DNA of 7,113 bases from Pseudomonadota bacterium (GCA_023445955.1 JAEXJH010000196.1:1-7113); one strand, 5' to 3'; shown: positions 1-7,071, numbered from the stretch's first letter. Notes: generated by a model not told the origin, from the letters alone. Translations and numbers: made by a program.

Positions 1-2
1 CC

Positions 3-890
3 TCGGGCCTCTTGGGCTCGCGTGAGGAAGCCGCCGTCGGCGCGGAGCTGACCGGCTACCGCGTCGCGCGGCTCTATGCCGACGAAGGCGACTGGGTCCG
101 CGCCGGCCAGCCGCTGGTCCAGCTGGACGACACCCTGCTCAAGGCCCAGGTCGAGCAGCAGGCCGCCGTCACCGCCCAGGCCCAGGCCGAAGCCGCCCGC
201 GTCTCGGGCCTCGACGGCCAGGGCATCCTGTCCCAGGAGCAGATCGAGACCCGCCGCTATCAGGCCAAAGCCCAGGAAGCGGCGCTGAAGGAGCTGCGCA
301 CCCGCGTCTCGCGCATGACCATCACCTCGCCGGTCAACGGCCGGGTGCTGTCGCGCGGCGTGCAGCCCGGCCAGATCGCCGGCGGCGGCACGACCCCGTG
401 GTTCACCATCGCCCGCGACGGCCTCGTGGAGCTGGACGCCGAGGTCAACGAAGCTGACCTGGCCGGCATCCGCCCCGGTCAGGGGGCCAGCGTCTCCCTG
501 CCCGGCGGCCAGCTGATCTCGGGCGTGGTGCGCCTGGTCAGCCCGCGCGTGGACAGCAACAGCCGCCTGGGCAAGGTGCGCGTGAAGCTGCCCGTGCGTC
601 CCGACCTGCGTCCCGGCGGCTTCGGCCGCGCCAATTTCGGCGCCTCGGGCGCGGCGGTCACCGCCATTCCGGAATCGGCCATCCGCTACGAGGCCGACGG
701 TCTCTTCGTGATGACCGTCGACAGCAACAACCGCGCCCACATGGTCGGGGTGAAGGTCGGCCAGAAGGGCGGCGGCTGGGCTCAGCTGGTGCAAGGCCCG
801 TCGGCCGGCACGCGCATCGTCCTGGGCGGCGCCTCGTTCGTCACCGACGGCGACGTGGTGCGCCCGGCTCCCGCGCAAGGCGCCCGCTGA
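3..890 (+). CDS. RND efflux periplasmic adaptor subunit (membrane fusion protein, HlyD/AcrA family), 5'-truncated by window edge
   Basis: This periplasmic adaptor would bridge the inner-membrane RND pump encoded next and an outer-membrane channel. The reading frame is open to the left edge. The TTG at position 12 is only an internal codon, because the usual N-terminal signal peptide or anchor and the first strands are missing. Counting from that TTG, I see the first half of the lipoyl/biotinyl-like domain (about residues 8-38, with DEGDWVRAGQPLVQLDD), an alpha-helical hairpin (about 41-101, with the turn near GILSQEQIETRR), the second lipoyl half (TITSPVNGRVLSRGVQPGQ, about 103-135), a beta-barrel domain (about 138-210) and a membrane-proximal domain to the end. 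The complete protein is probably 350-390 residues, so roughly 60-90 are missing. Each hairpin helix is only about 25-30 residues long. The stop codon overlaps the permease start, so the two are translationally coupled. Family call is firm; the transported substrate cannot be told. Confidence 0.93.
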   Translation, partial: SGLLGSREEAAVGAELTGYRVARLYADEGDWVRAGQPLVQLDDTLLKAQVEQQAAVTAQAQAEAARVSGLDGQGILSQEQIETRRYQAKAQEAALKELRTRVSRMTITSPVNGRVLSRGVQPGQIAGGGTTPWFTIARDGLVELDAEVNEADLAGIRPGQGASVSLPGGQLISGVVRLVSPRVDSNSRLGKVRVKLPVRPDLRPGGFGRANFGASGAAVTAIPESAIRYEADGLFVMTVDSNNRAHMVGVKVGQKGGGWAQLVQGPSAGTRIVLGGASFVTDGDVVRPAPAQGAR

Positions 891-3800
891 TGGCCGACGA
901 ACAGAAACCCGCCGGCCACAAGACCGGCGAACTGAAGATCTCGGCCTGGGCGATCAAGAACCCGATCCCCGTGGCGGTGCTGTTCATCGCCCTGATGATC
1001 GCCGGCATCGGCTGCTACCTGACCCTGCCGATCAAGCAGTTCCCCAACGTCGAGTTCCCCGCCGTGACCGTGACGGTCACCCAGAGCGGCGCCGCGCCCG
1101 GCGAGATGGAGACCCAGGTCACCCGCCCCATCGAGGACGCGGTGGCCAGCATCTCCAACGTCAAGACGATCCGCTCGTCGGTGGTCCAGGGCGCCTCGAC
1201 CACGACGATCGAGTTCAATCTCGGCGAGGACCTGCAGAAGGTCACCGACGAGGTGCGCTCCAAGGTCGACCAGACCCGCTCGCTGCTGCCGCGCGAGGTC
1301 GACGAGCCGATCGTCCAGCGGTTGGAGATCACCAGCGCCCCGATCATCACCTACGCCGTCTCGGCCCCGAACATGAGCGCGACCGAGCTGTCGTGGTTCA
1401 TCGACGACACCGTCACCCGCGCCCTGCAGGGCGAAAAGGGCGTGGCCCAGGTGGCGCGCGTCGGCGGCATCGATCGCGAGATCAACGTCATCATCGACCC
1501 CGACCGCATGGCCAGCTTCGGGGTCACCGCCCCGCAGCTGAACCAGGCCCTGGCCAGCTTCAGCGTCGACGCCCCCGGCGGCCGCGCCAATGTCGGCGGT
1601 CGCGAGCAGACCCTGCGCGTGCTGGGCGCGGCCACCACGGTCGACCAGCTGCGCCAGATCACCATCCCGATCGCCGGCGGCCGCTATGTGAAGCTGACCG
1701 ACGTGGCCCAGGTCGGCCAGGGCTCGGAAGAGCAGCGCGGCTTCGCCCGCCTGGACGGCCGCCCCGTCGTCGCCTTCCAGGTGATGAAGACCCGCGACAG
1801 CAGCGACGTCGCCGTCGAGGACAACGTCAAGAAGGCCATCGACACCCTGGCGCAGAAGCAGTCGGGCGTGGCGTTCGTGAAGATCTTCTCGACCGTCGAC
1901 GAGACCCGCGCCAGCTTCGCGGCCACCGAGCACACCCTGCTGGAAGGCATGCTGCTGGCGTCGCTGGTGGTGTTCCTGTTCCTGCGCGAGTGGCGCGCGA
2001 CCCTGATCACCGCCATCGCCATGCCGGTGTCGCTGGTGCCCACCTTCGCCTTCATGGCGATGATGGGCTTCTCGCTGAACGTCGTGACCCTTCTGGCCCT
2101 GACGCTCGTCATCGGCATCCTGGTCGACGACGCCGTGGTCGAGATCGAGAACATCGAAAAACGCGTGGCCCGCGGCCAGCGGCCGTTCCAGGCCGCCATC
2201 GAAGGCGCCGACGCCATCGGCCTGGCCGTCGTGGCCACCACCTTCACCATCGTCGCCGTCTTCGTGCCGGTGTCGTACATGCCCGGCACGCCCGGCCAGT
2301 TCTTCAAGGAATTTGGCCTAACGGTCGCCGTGGCGGTGCTGTTCTCGCTGGTCGTGGCCCGCCTGCTGACCCCGCTGCTGGCCGCCTATTTCCTCAAGCC
2401 CGCCAAGGACCCGCACCCGCGCAAGGACTTCAAGGGCTTCTATCGCAACGTCCTGGACTGGTCGCTGGACCACCGGATCCTGGCCTGCATCCTGGGCGGC
2501 CTGATCTTCATCGGCTCGATCATGCTGGCCGGCTTCCTGCCGACCGCGTTCCAGCCGGCGGCCAACAACAACTACTACTATCTCAAGGTCCAGGGCCCGC
2601 CCGGCGCGACCACGGCCGACATGGAGCGCACCGTCCAATCGGTGACCACCATGTTCCGCAAGCGCCCGGAAGTGGCCCACGTCTTCGCCCAGGTCGGCTC
2701 CAACATCGGCAGTGGCTGGGGCGGCCAGAGCGGGACCGACATCCGCGACGCCACCGTCACCATCGTGCTGAACGGCGACCGCAAGCAGACCGTGACGGAG
2801 ATCAAGCAGGAGGTTCGCAACGGCCTGCACGACATCCCCGACGCCCGCGTCAACCTGCTGGGCGACTGGGGCACCTCGGAAGTCCAGACCATCCTGATCT
2901 CCGAGGACGGCCCGCTCCTGGAGCGCACGGCCGCCCAGATCGAGAAGGAGATGCAGAAGCTCTCGACCGTGGCCGATCCGCGTCCGTCCTCGCCGCCGTC
3001 GGGTCCCGAGATCCTGATCCGGCCCAAGGCCGACGAGGCCGCCCGCCTGGGCGTCAACTCGGCCGACATCGCCGCCATCGCCCGCGTGGCCACGGTCGGC
3101 GACATCGACGCCAACGTCGCCAAGATGACGCAGGGCGAGCGCCGGATCCCGATCCGCGTGCGCCTGCCGGCCGACAGCCGTCGCGACCTCGAGGCCCTGG
3201 GCGCCCTGCGCGTGCCGACGGCCAGCGGCGGCACGACGCGGCTGGACACCGTCGCCGACCTGTCGTTCCAGGCCGGTCCCGCCAAGATCGACCGCTTCGC
3301 CCGCAAGCGGCAGGTGACCATCGAGGCCGACCTCAACAATGGCGCGCAGCTCGGCCAGGCCATGACCGACGTCGGCAATCTGCCCACGATGAAGAAGCTG
3401 CCCGCCAGCGTCGGCCCGGCCACCGCCGGCGACCAGGAGGCCTTCGTCGAGCTGTTCACGGGCTTCGCCGTCGCCCTGCTGTCGGCGGTGGGCCTGGTGT
3501 TCGGCGTGCTGATCCTGCTGTTCCGCAGCTTCTTCAAGCCGATCACCATCCTGTCGGCCCTGCCCCTGGCGATCGGCGGCGCGTTCTTCGCCTTGCTGGT
3601 CACCGGCCAGTCGCTGTCCATGCCGTCGCTGATCGGCTTCCTGATGCTGATGGGCCTGGCGGCCAAGAACTCGATCCTGCTGGTCGAATACGCCATCGAG
3701 CAGGAGCGCGACGGCATGAGCCAGCGCGAGGCGATCATCGACGCCTGTCACGAGCGGGCGCGTCCCATCGTCATGACCACCCTGGCCATGATGGCCGGCA

Positions 3801-4030
3801 TGTTGCCCACGGCGCTGGGCATCGGCACCGGCTCGGAGTTCCGCCAGCCCATGGCCGTAGCCGTGATCGGCGGCCTGATCACCTCGACCGTGCTGTCGCT
3901 GGTCCTGGTGCCGGTGGTCTATGAGATCGTCGACGACATCGAGCGCTGGCTGGCTCCGAAGCTGGGTCGCCTGACCACGCCGCGCGAAGCCGCCGGCGGC
4001 GGCCAGGCGGCCCCAGTCGACCGTCTCTGA
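890..4030 (+). CDS. RND efflux transporter permease subunit (AcrB/HAE1-like, AcrB/AcrD/AcrF family)
   Basis: Inner-membrane proton/substrate antiporter that would export hydrophobic or amphiphilic compounds through a tripartite pump. Its 1046 residues match the usual length of about 1020-1060. The fold reads in order: TM1 (about 25-47), first periplasmic porter loop (about 50-340), TM2-TM6 (about 345-500), TM7 (about 530-551), second periplasmic loop (about 555-850) and TM8-TM12 (about 853-1012). The proton-relay residues are present: adjacent Asp413 and Asp414 in TM4 (LVDDAVVEIEN) and Lys926 in TM10 (GLAAKNSILLVEYA), with the TM11 block RARPIVMTTLAMMAGMLP also conserved. It is therefore probably functional and of the drug-efflux branch rather than the heavy-metal branch. 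Start: the ATG overlaps the adaptor TGA by one base; a weak AAGG lies 9 bases upstream, so translation is probably coupled. Oddities: an NNNYYY run at residues 559-564 where relatives usually carry an acidic ED motif, and a Pro-rich loop near residues 696-706. No specific symbol is justified. Confidence 0.97.
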   Translation: MADEQKPAGHKTGELKISAWAIKNPIPVAVLFIALMIAGIGCYLTLPIKQFPNVEFPAVTVTVTQSGAAPGEMETQVTRPIEDAVASISNVKTIRSSVVQGASTTTIEFNLGEDLQKVTDEVRSKVDQTRSLLPREVDEPIVQRLEITSAPIITYAVSAPNMSATELSWFIDDTVTRALQGEKGVAQVARVGGIDREINVIIDPDRMASFGVTAPQLNQALASFSVDAPGGRANVGGREQTLRVLGAATTVDQLRQITIPIAGGRYVKLTDVAQVGQGSEEQRGFARLDGRPVVAFQVMKTRDSSDVAVEDNVKKAIDTLAQKQSGVAFVKIFSTVDETRASFAATEHTLLEGMLLASLVVFLFLREWRATLITAIAMPVSLVPTFAFMAMMGFSLNVVTLLALTLVIGILVDDAVVEIENIEKRVARGQRPFQAAIEGADAIGLAVVATTFTIVAVFVPVSYMPGTPGQFFKEFGLTVAVAVLFSLVVARLLTPLLAAYFLKPAKDPHPRKDFKGFYRNVLDWSLDHRILACILGGLIFIGSIMLAGFLPTAFQPAANNNYYYLKVQGPPGATTADMERTVQSVTTMFRKRPEVAHVFAQVGSNIGSGWGGQSGTDIRDATVTIVLNGDRKQTVTEIKQEVRNGLHDIPDARVNLLGDWGTSEVQTILISEDGPLLERTAAQIEKEMQKLSTVADPRPSSPPSGPEILIRPKADEAARLGVNSADIAAIARVATVGDIDANVAKMTQGERRIPIRVRLPADSRRDLEALGALRVPTASGGTTRLDTVADLSFQAGPAKIDRFARKRQVTIEADLNNGAQLGQAMTDVGNLPTMKKLPASVGPATAGDQEAFVELFTGFAVALLSAVGLVFGVLILLFRSFFKPITILSALPLAIGGAFFALLVTGQSLSMPSLIGFLMLMGLAAKNSILLVEYAIEQERDGMSQREAIIDACHERARPIVMTTLAMMAGMLPTALGIGTGSEFRQPMAVAVIGGLITSTVLSLVLVPVVYEIVDDIERWLAPKLGRLTTPREAAGGGQAAPVDRL

Positions 4031-4031
4031 C

Positions 4032-4508
4032 GTGATCATCAGGCCCTTCCACCCCGGCGACGCGGACGCCGTCGTCGGGGTGATCCTGCCCATCCAGCGC
4101 GAAGAGTTCGGCGTCGCCATCACCGCCGCTGACCAGCCCGACCTCGCCGACATTCCGGCCTGGTACCAGACCGGCGCGGGCCAGTTCTGGCTGGCCGAGC
4201 TGGACGGCGAGGCGGTCGGCACGATCGCCCTGAAGGACATCGGCGGGGGCGCGCTCGCCCTGCGCAAGATGTTCGTCAAACCGGTCGCCCGCGGCCCCGT
4301 CGGCGCGGCCCAGGCCCTGCTCGACACAGCCCTCACCCACGCCCGCGACCGGGGCGTGGAAACCGTCTGGCTGGGCACGACGGACGCCTTCAAGGCCGCG
4401 CATCGGTTCTACGAGAAGAACGGGTTCGAGCGCGTCGAGGCGGATGAGTTGCCCGAGGCCTTCCCCCGCATGGCGGTGGATACGCGGTTCTACCGGCGGG
4501 CGCTCTGA
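4032..4508 (+). CDS. GNAT family N-acetyltransferase
   Basis: Small cytoplasmic acetyltransferase (158 residues, normal for the family) expected to move an acetyl group from acetyl-CoA to an amine; the acceptor is unknown. The first strand IIRPFHPGDADAVV begins right after the start, strand beta-4 is LALRKMFVKPV (residues 75-85), and the pyrophosphate-binding turn is RGPVGAAQALL (87-97). Then come TVWLGTT (111-117) and AAHRFYEKNGF (122-132), the classic GNAT C-terminal block. The tail LPEAFPRMAVDTRFY (140-154) resembles a recurring GNAT subgroup ending I recall from memory. The start is GTG, one base after the permease stop. It has no clear Shine-Dalgarno sequence, but the next Met is residue 80, and the fold needs the N-terminal strand. 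Translational coupling to the pump is the likely mode of expression. The turn departs from the standard Q/R-x-x-G-x-G/A spacing because Arg87 is one position early. Its stop directly abuts the stop of the convergent kinase. Confidence 0.9.
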   Translation: MIIRPFHPGDADAVVGVILPIQREEFGVAITAADQPDLADIPAWYQTGAGQFWLAELDGEAVGTIALKDIGGGALALRKMFVKPVARGPVGAAQALLDTALTHARDRGVETVWLGTTDAFKAAHRFYEKNGFERVEADELPEAFPRMAVDTRFYRRAL

Positions 4509-5495
4509 CTAGTCCACCTTCGGCGCATAGCGCAGCCGGCAGACCGTCCAGTCCCCCTCGCGCGTCATCTCGAACTTGCCGTTCAGCTGCTGGGCCATGG
4601 CGCGGACGATGCGCAGGCCCAGGCTCTTGCCGGTCGCCGGGTCAAAGCCGTCCGGCGGGCCGCAGCCGTCGTCGCGGACGGTCAGGACGTGAGCAGGGCC
4701 GGACTGGTCGAGCGCCACCCGCACCTCGCCCGCGCCGACATCGCCAAAGCCGTGCTCCAGGGCGTTGTTGAAGCTCTCCAGCATGACCAGGGTCACTGGC
4801 GTTGCCTGGTCGGCGTGCAGGGGCTCATCGCCGCCTTCCAGGGTCAGGCGCACGCGCTTGCCGAAGGCCGAGGCTGCGCCCGACAGGATGGCCTCGGCGA
4901 AGATGCGGAAGGGCACAGGCTCGCCGGTGCGGTTGTGCAGCTCGCGCTGGATCTGGGCGATCACCTCGATGCGGCCGCCGGCCTCGGCCAGGGCGCGCTT
5001 GGCGTCGCCGTCGACCACCCCGCCGGCCTGCAGCCGCAGCAGCGAGCCGACGACCTGCAGGTTGTTGCTCACCCGGTGGTGCAGTTCGCGATAGAGCAGG
5101 TCGCGGCTGTCGGCCAGGGCGCGATACCGCTCGCGCTCACCCTCCAGCTGGTCCAGGGCCCGGCCCATGCCGTCGATGAAGAAGATGTCGACCGCCACCA
5201 CGAAGACGAAGAAGGCCAGGGCGAACAGCACCGAGAGGTCGAAGCTGAAGGCGAACGCCGGCGGGATGAAGAAGTACCAGGCGGCCAGGCCGCTCAGGGT
5301 GGCGCACAGGATCCCCGGCCCCAGGCCGCCCAGATAGACCGCCACCACGATGGCCGGGAAGAAGGTCACATAGGGAAAGCCCGGCGGGAATACCGGGTCC
5401 AGCGCAAGGCGCAGCAGCACCGCCAGCACGGCCAGGGCAAACGCCAGACCATAGCCCGCCGCCGAATTGCCCCTGATCTTCCCCCGAAGGTTCAC
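4509..5495 (-). CDS. membrane sensor histidine kinase, DUF4118-like sensor region plus HisKA_2 and HATPase domains
   Basis: A 328-residue inner-membrane kinase expected to autophosphorylate on His and pass the phosphate to a response regulator. The N-terminal part has about four hydrophobic segments (near 14-32, 43-58, 60-78, 87-108) with PYVTFFPAIVVAVYLGGLGPG and WYFFIPP, typical of the DUF4118 region also found in KdpD-like kinases. A short coiled linker (about 110-135) leads to the HisKA_2 H-box ELHHRVSNNLQVVGSLLRLQ (137-156); His140, which precedes Arg, is the likely phosphoacceptor. The ATPase domain shows the N-box ESFNNALEH (240-248, with Glu240 and Asn244), the G1 box DDGCG (275-279) and the G2 box SLGLRIV (291-297). 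There is no PAS, GAF or receiver domain. Start is GTG at 5495, supported by GGGGAG six bases upstream. No response regulator is adjacent. In alphaproteobacteria, HisKA_2/HWE kinases often feed PhyR in the general stress response, but that is only an inference here. Confidence 0.93.
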   Translation of the reverse strand: MNLRGKIRGNSAAGYGLAFALAVLAVLLRLALDPVFPPGFPYVTFFPAIVVAVYLGGLGPGILCATLSGLAAWYFFIPPAFAFSFDLSVLFALAFFVFVVAVDIFFIDGMGRALDQLEGERERYRALADSRDLLYRELHHRVSNNLQVVGSLLRLQAGGVVDGDAKRALAEAGGRIEVIAQIQRELHNRTGEPVPFRIFAEAILSGAASAFGKRVRLTLEGGDEPLHADQATPVTLVMLESFNNALEHGFGDVGAGEVRVALDQSGPAHVLTVRDDGCGPPDGFDPATGKSLGLRIVRAMAQQLNGKFEMTREGDWTVCRLRYAPKVD

Positions 5496-5501
5496 GCCCG
5501 T

Positions 5502-5507
5502 CTCCCC
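5502..5507 (-). promoter_or_regulatory. ribosome binding site of the histidine kinase
   Basis: Read on the minus strand this is GGGGAG, six bases before the GTG at 5495. It decides the start: the nearby upstream ATG (minus strand, just before this motif) is out of frame with the kinase and meets a stop codon after five codons, so GTG is the supported initiation codon. Confidence 0.6.
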
Positions 5508-5625
5508 ATCCGGGTTCGGTGCTGGGCCTTTAGGGACAAGCCGTCAAGCCGGCAGCCGACATAGTGAAGTTACACATCGTTATGTTGCGGCGTTGGGAGG
5601 CGAAGGCGAAGGTCTGGCTCCACCT

Positions 5626-5631
5626 GAGGAG
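5626..5631 (+). promoter_or_regulatory. ribosome binding site of the serine hydrolase
   Basis: GAGGAG lies six bases before the ATG at 5638, a strong Shine-Dalgarno match at good spacing. It fixes the start, which also gives a complete signal peptide. Confidence 0.75.
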
Positions 5632-5637
5632 TAGCGG

Positions 5638-7071
5638 ATGAAGCTTTCGATCCTGGCGCTGAGCGCGCTGCTGGCCACGCCGGCCCTGGCCCGAGCCGAG
5701 ACGGTCGACGACCGCCGCCATGCCGTGGAGAACGGCCTGGCCTCCGCGGTGACGGTGGAGGGGCAAGGCGCGAATGGCCGCCGCCTGACCGACGCCATGC
5801 GCGACCTCAAGGTGCCCGGCGTCGCCATCGCCGTGGTGCGGGGCGGCAAGCTGGACTGGGCCCAGGGCTATGGCGTCGTCAGCCTGGGCGGCAAGCCCGT
5901 CGACGCCGACACGCTGTTCCAGGCCGGTTCGGTCAGCAAGCCGGTCGCCGCCGTCACCGCCCTGGCCCTGACCCAGGAGGGGGTCCTGTCCCTGGATGCG
6001 CCGATCAATACCGCGCTGAAAAGCTGGACCCTGCCGGACAACGACTTCACCCGGGCCTCGCCCGTCACCCTGCGCCGGCTGCTGTCGCACGCGGCGGGAA
6101 CTAGCGTGCACGGCTTTGCCGGCTACGCGGCTGGCGCGGCGGTTCCGACCGTGCCGCAGATCCTGGACGGCGTCGCCCCGGCCAACAGCGCGGCGGTTCG
6201 TGTCGACCAGGCGGTGGGCGTCGACTACCGCTATTCCGGCGGCGGCTACACCATCATGCAGCTGGCCATGACCGACGCGGCGAAAGCCTCGTTTCCAGCC
6301 ATCGCACGCAAGGCGGTCTTCGCGCCGCTGGGCATGACGCGCAGCACCTACGACCAGCCTTTGCCGGCCGCGACGCCGAACGTGGCCCTCGCCTATGACG
6401 GCGCCGGCCAGCCGATCGCCGGCGGACCACACACCTATCCCGAGATGGCGGCGGCGGGCCTGTGGACCAGCGCGTCCGACCTGGCGCGCTTCGTCATCGA
6501 GGTGCAGCGCGCCGCCAAGGGCCAGGGCAAGGTGCTGTCGGAGAAGACGGCGCACGACATGCTGACGCCGCAGCCGGGCGGCTGGGGCCTGGGCTTCAAG
6601 ATCATCGGCCAGGGCAAGGACCTGGCCTTCTTCCACGACGGTTCGAACGCCGGCTACAAGGCCACGCTGATCGGCCATCCTGAGACCGGCGACGGCGCGG
6701 TGATCCTCACCAATGGCGATCAGGGCTACCAGTTGGGCCAGGACGTCCTGCGCAGCATCGCGGTGGCCTATGGCTGGCGCGACAACCGCCCGATCGCCCG
6801 CAAGGCCGTGACCCTGCCCCTGGCCGCCCAGCAGCCGTTCGGCGGCGTGTTCGAGATCAAGGACCTGGGGACCTTCGAGATCCGCCAGGCCGGTCAGGCG
6901 ATGGAGATCGAGATCCGCAAGGGCCAGGCGTTCCGGCTGATCCCGGCGTCGGCTCGGAGCTTCTTCATCACCCAGCAGGACATCGTCGTGACCTTCGACG
7001 GGCCGGAGGGAGGCTCGCTGCAGGCCGACGGACAGACGTTCGCGTTCAAGCGGGTGAAGGCCACGCCGTAA
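5638..7071 (+). CDS. exported serine hydrolase, class C beta-lactamase/penicillin-binding-protein-like (peptidase S12 family)
   Basis: A 477-residue secreted protein. Residues 1-20 form a Sec-type signal peptide (MKLS, hydrophobic core, then ALARA before Glu21), so the mature enzyme should act in the periplasm or outside. The catalytic domain spans about 48-380. The nucleophile motif is Ser98-Val-Ser-Lys101 (FQAGSVSK). The second motif is Tyr199-Ser-Gly201 (RYSGGGYTIMQ), where class C beta-lactamases and D-Ala-D-Ala peptidases usually have Tyr-x-Asn. The third is His333-Asp-Gly335 (FFHDGSNAGYK) in place of KTG, as in many esterase-like relatives. A C-terminal beta-rich extension (about 385-475) follows, as is common in this family. 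The substrate could be a peptide, an ester or a beta-lactam; the motifs do not support calling it a resistance gene. It sits alone, divergent from the kinase, with a strong ribosome binding site and a palindrome after its TAA stop. Confidence 0.93.
   Translation: MKLSILALSALLATPALARAETVDDRRHAVENGLASAVTVEGQGANGRRLTDAMRDLKVPGVAIAVVRGGKLDWAQGYGVVSLGGKPVDADTLFQAGSVSKPVAAVTALALTQEGVLSLDAPINTALKSWTLPDNDFTRASPVTLRRLLSHAAGTSVHGFAGYAAGAAVPTVPQILDGVAPANSAAVRVDQAVGVDYRYSGGGYTIMQLAMTDAAKASFPAIARKAVFAPLGMTRSTYDQPLPAATPNVALAYDGAGQPIAGGPHTYPEMAAAGLWTSASDLARFVIEVQRAAKGQGKVLSEKTAHDMLTPQPGGWGLGFKIIGQGKDLAFFHDGSNAGYKATLIGHPETGDGAVILTNGDQGYQLGQDVLRSIAVAYGWRDNRPIARKAVTLPLAAQQPFGGVFEIKDLGTFEIRQAGQAMEIEIRKGQAFRLIPASARSFFITQQDIVVTFDGPEGGSLQADGQTFAFKRVKATP

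Larger units (their letters stand above)
5496..5637. other. divergent intergenic control region between kinase and serine hydrolase
   Basis: This 142-bp gap is the only substantial non-coding stretch and must hold the promoters for both outward-facing genes. It contains an AT-richer island around 5557-5590 in an otherwise very GC-rich setting, with an imperfect inverted repeat (CGACATA at 5557-5563 and TATGTTG at 5581-5587, one mismatch per arm). On the minus strand a TTGACG hexamer (plus-strand 5543-5548) resembles a -35 element for the kinase, but no good -10 follows at 16-18 bases. I found no GGAAC-N16/17-CGTT motif of the general-stress sigma factor type and no TTAA-N7-TTAA CtrA-like site. 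Promoter positions therefore remain unassigned. Confidence 0.5.

Noticed and set aside
12..14. TTG as the true start of the adaptor
   Set aside because: The frame is open to the left edge and a start here would cut into the lipoyl domain and leave out the export signal.
782..1933. 383-codon open frame on the minus strand
   Set aside because: Antisense shadow of the adaptor end and permease start, with biased Asp/Gly/Leu/Arg composition and no domain.
1393..3924. 843-codon open frame on the plus strand inside the permease
   Set aside because: It overlaps the well-supported RND permease in another frame and its product is dominated by Arg, Pro, His and Gly, as expected for a shifted frame of a very GC-rich gene.
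2318..4393. 691-codon open frame on the minus strand
   Set aside because: Antisense to the permease and acetyltransferase; low-complexity Gln/Asp/His/Arg/Gly composition, no recognisable motif, explained by scarcity of stop codons at high GC.
4475..4518. GGTGGA...TCCACC inverted repeat spanning the convergent stop codons as a terminator
   Set aside because: Only six pairs around a loop of more than 30 bases and no T-run on either strand.
5543..5548. TTGACG as a -35 element of the kinase promoter
   Set aside because: No acceptable -10 hexamer lies 16-18 bases downstream on the minus strand, so I do not list it as a promoter.
5541..5557. Repeated AGCCG-type units in the intergenic region
   Set aside because: The units are short and degenerate and fit random expectation in GC-rich DNA.
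4689..5564. 291-codon open frame on the plus strand
   Set aside because: Antisense shadow of the histidine kinase; repetitive Gln/Ala/His/Gly composition without domain motifs.
5564..5575. GTGAAGTTACAC as an operator half-palindrome
   Set aside because: Only 8 of 12 positions agree with its reverse complement; too weak to claim.
5530..6678. 382-codon open frame on the minus strand crossing the intergenic gap
   Set aside because: Antisense to the serine hydrolase, which has a signal peptide, ribosome binding site and active-site motifs; the antisense product has none.
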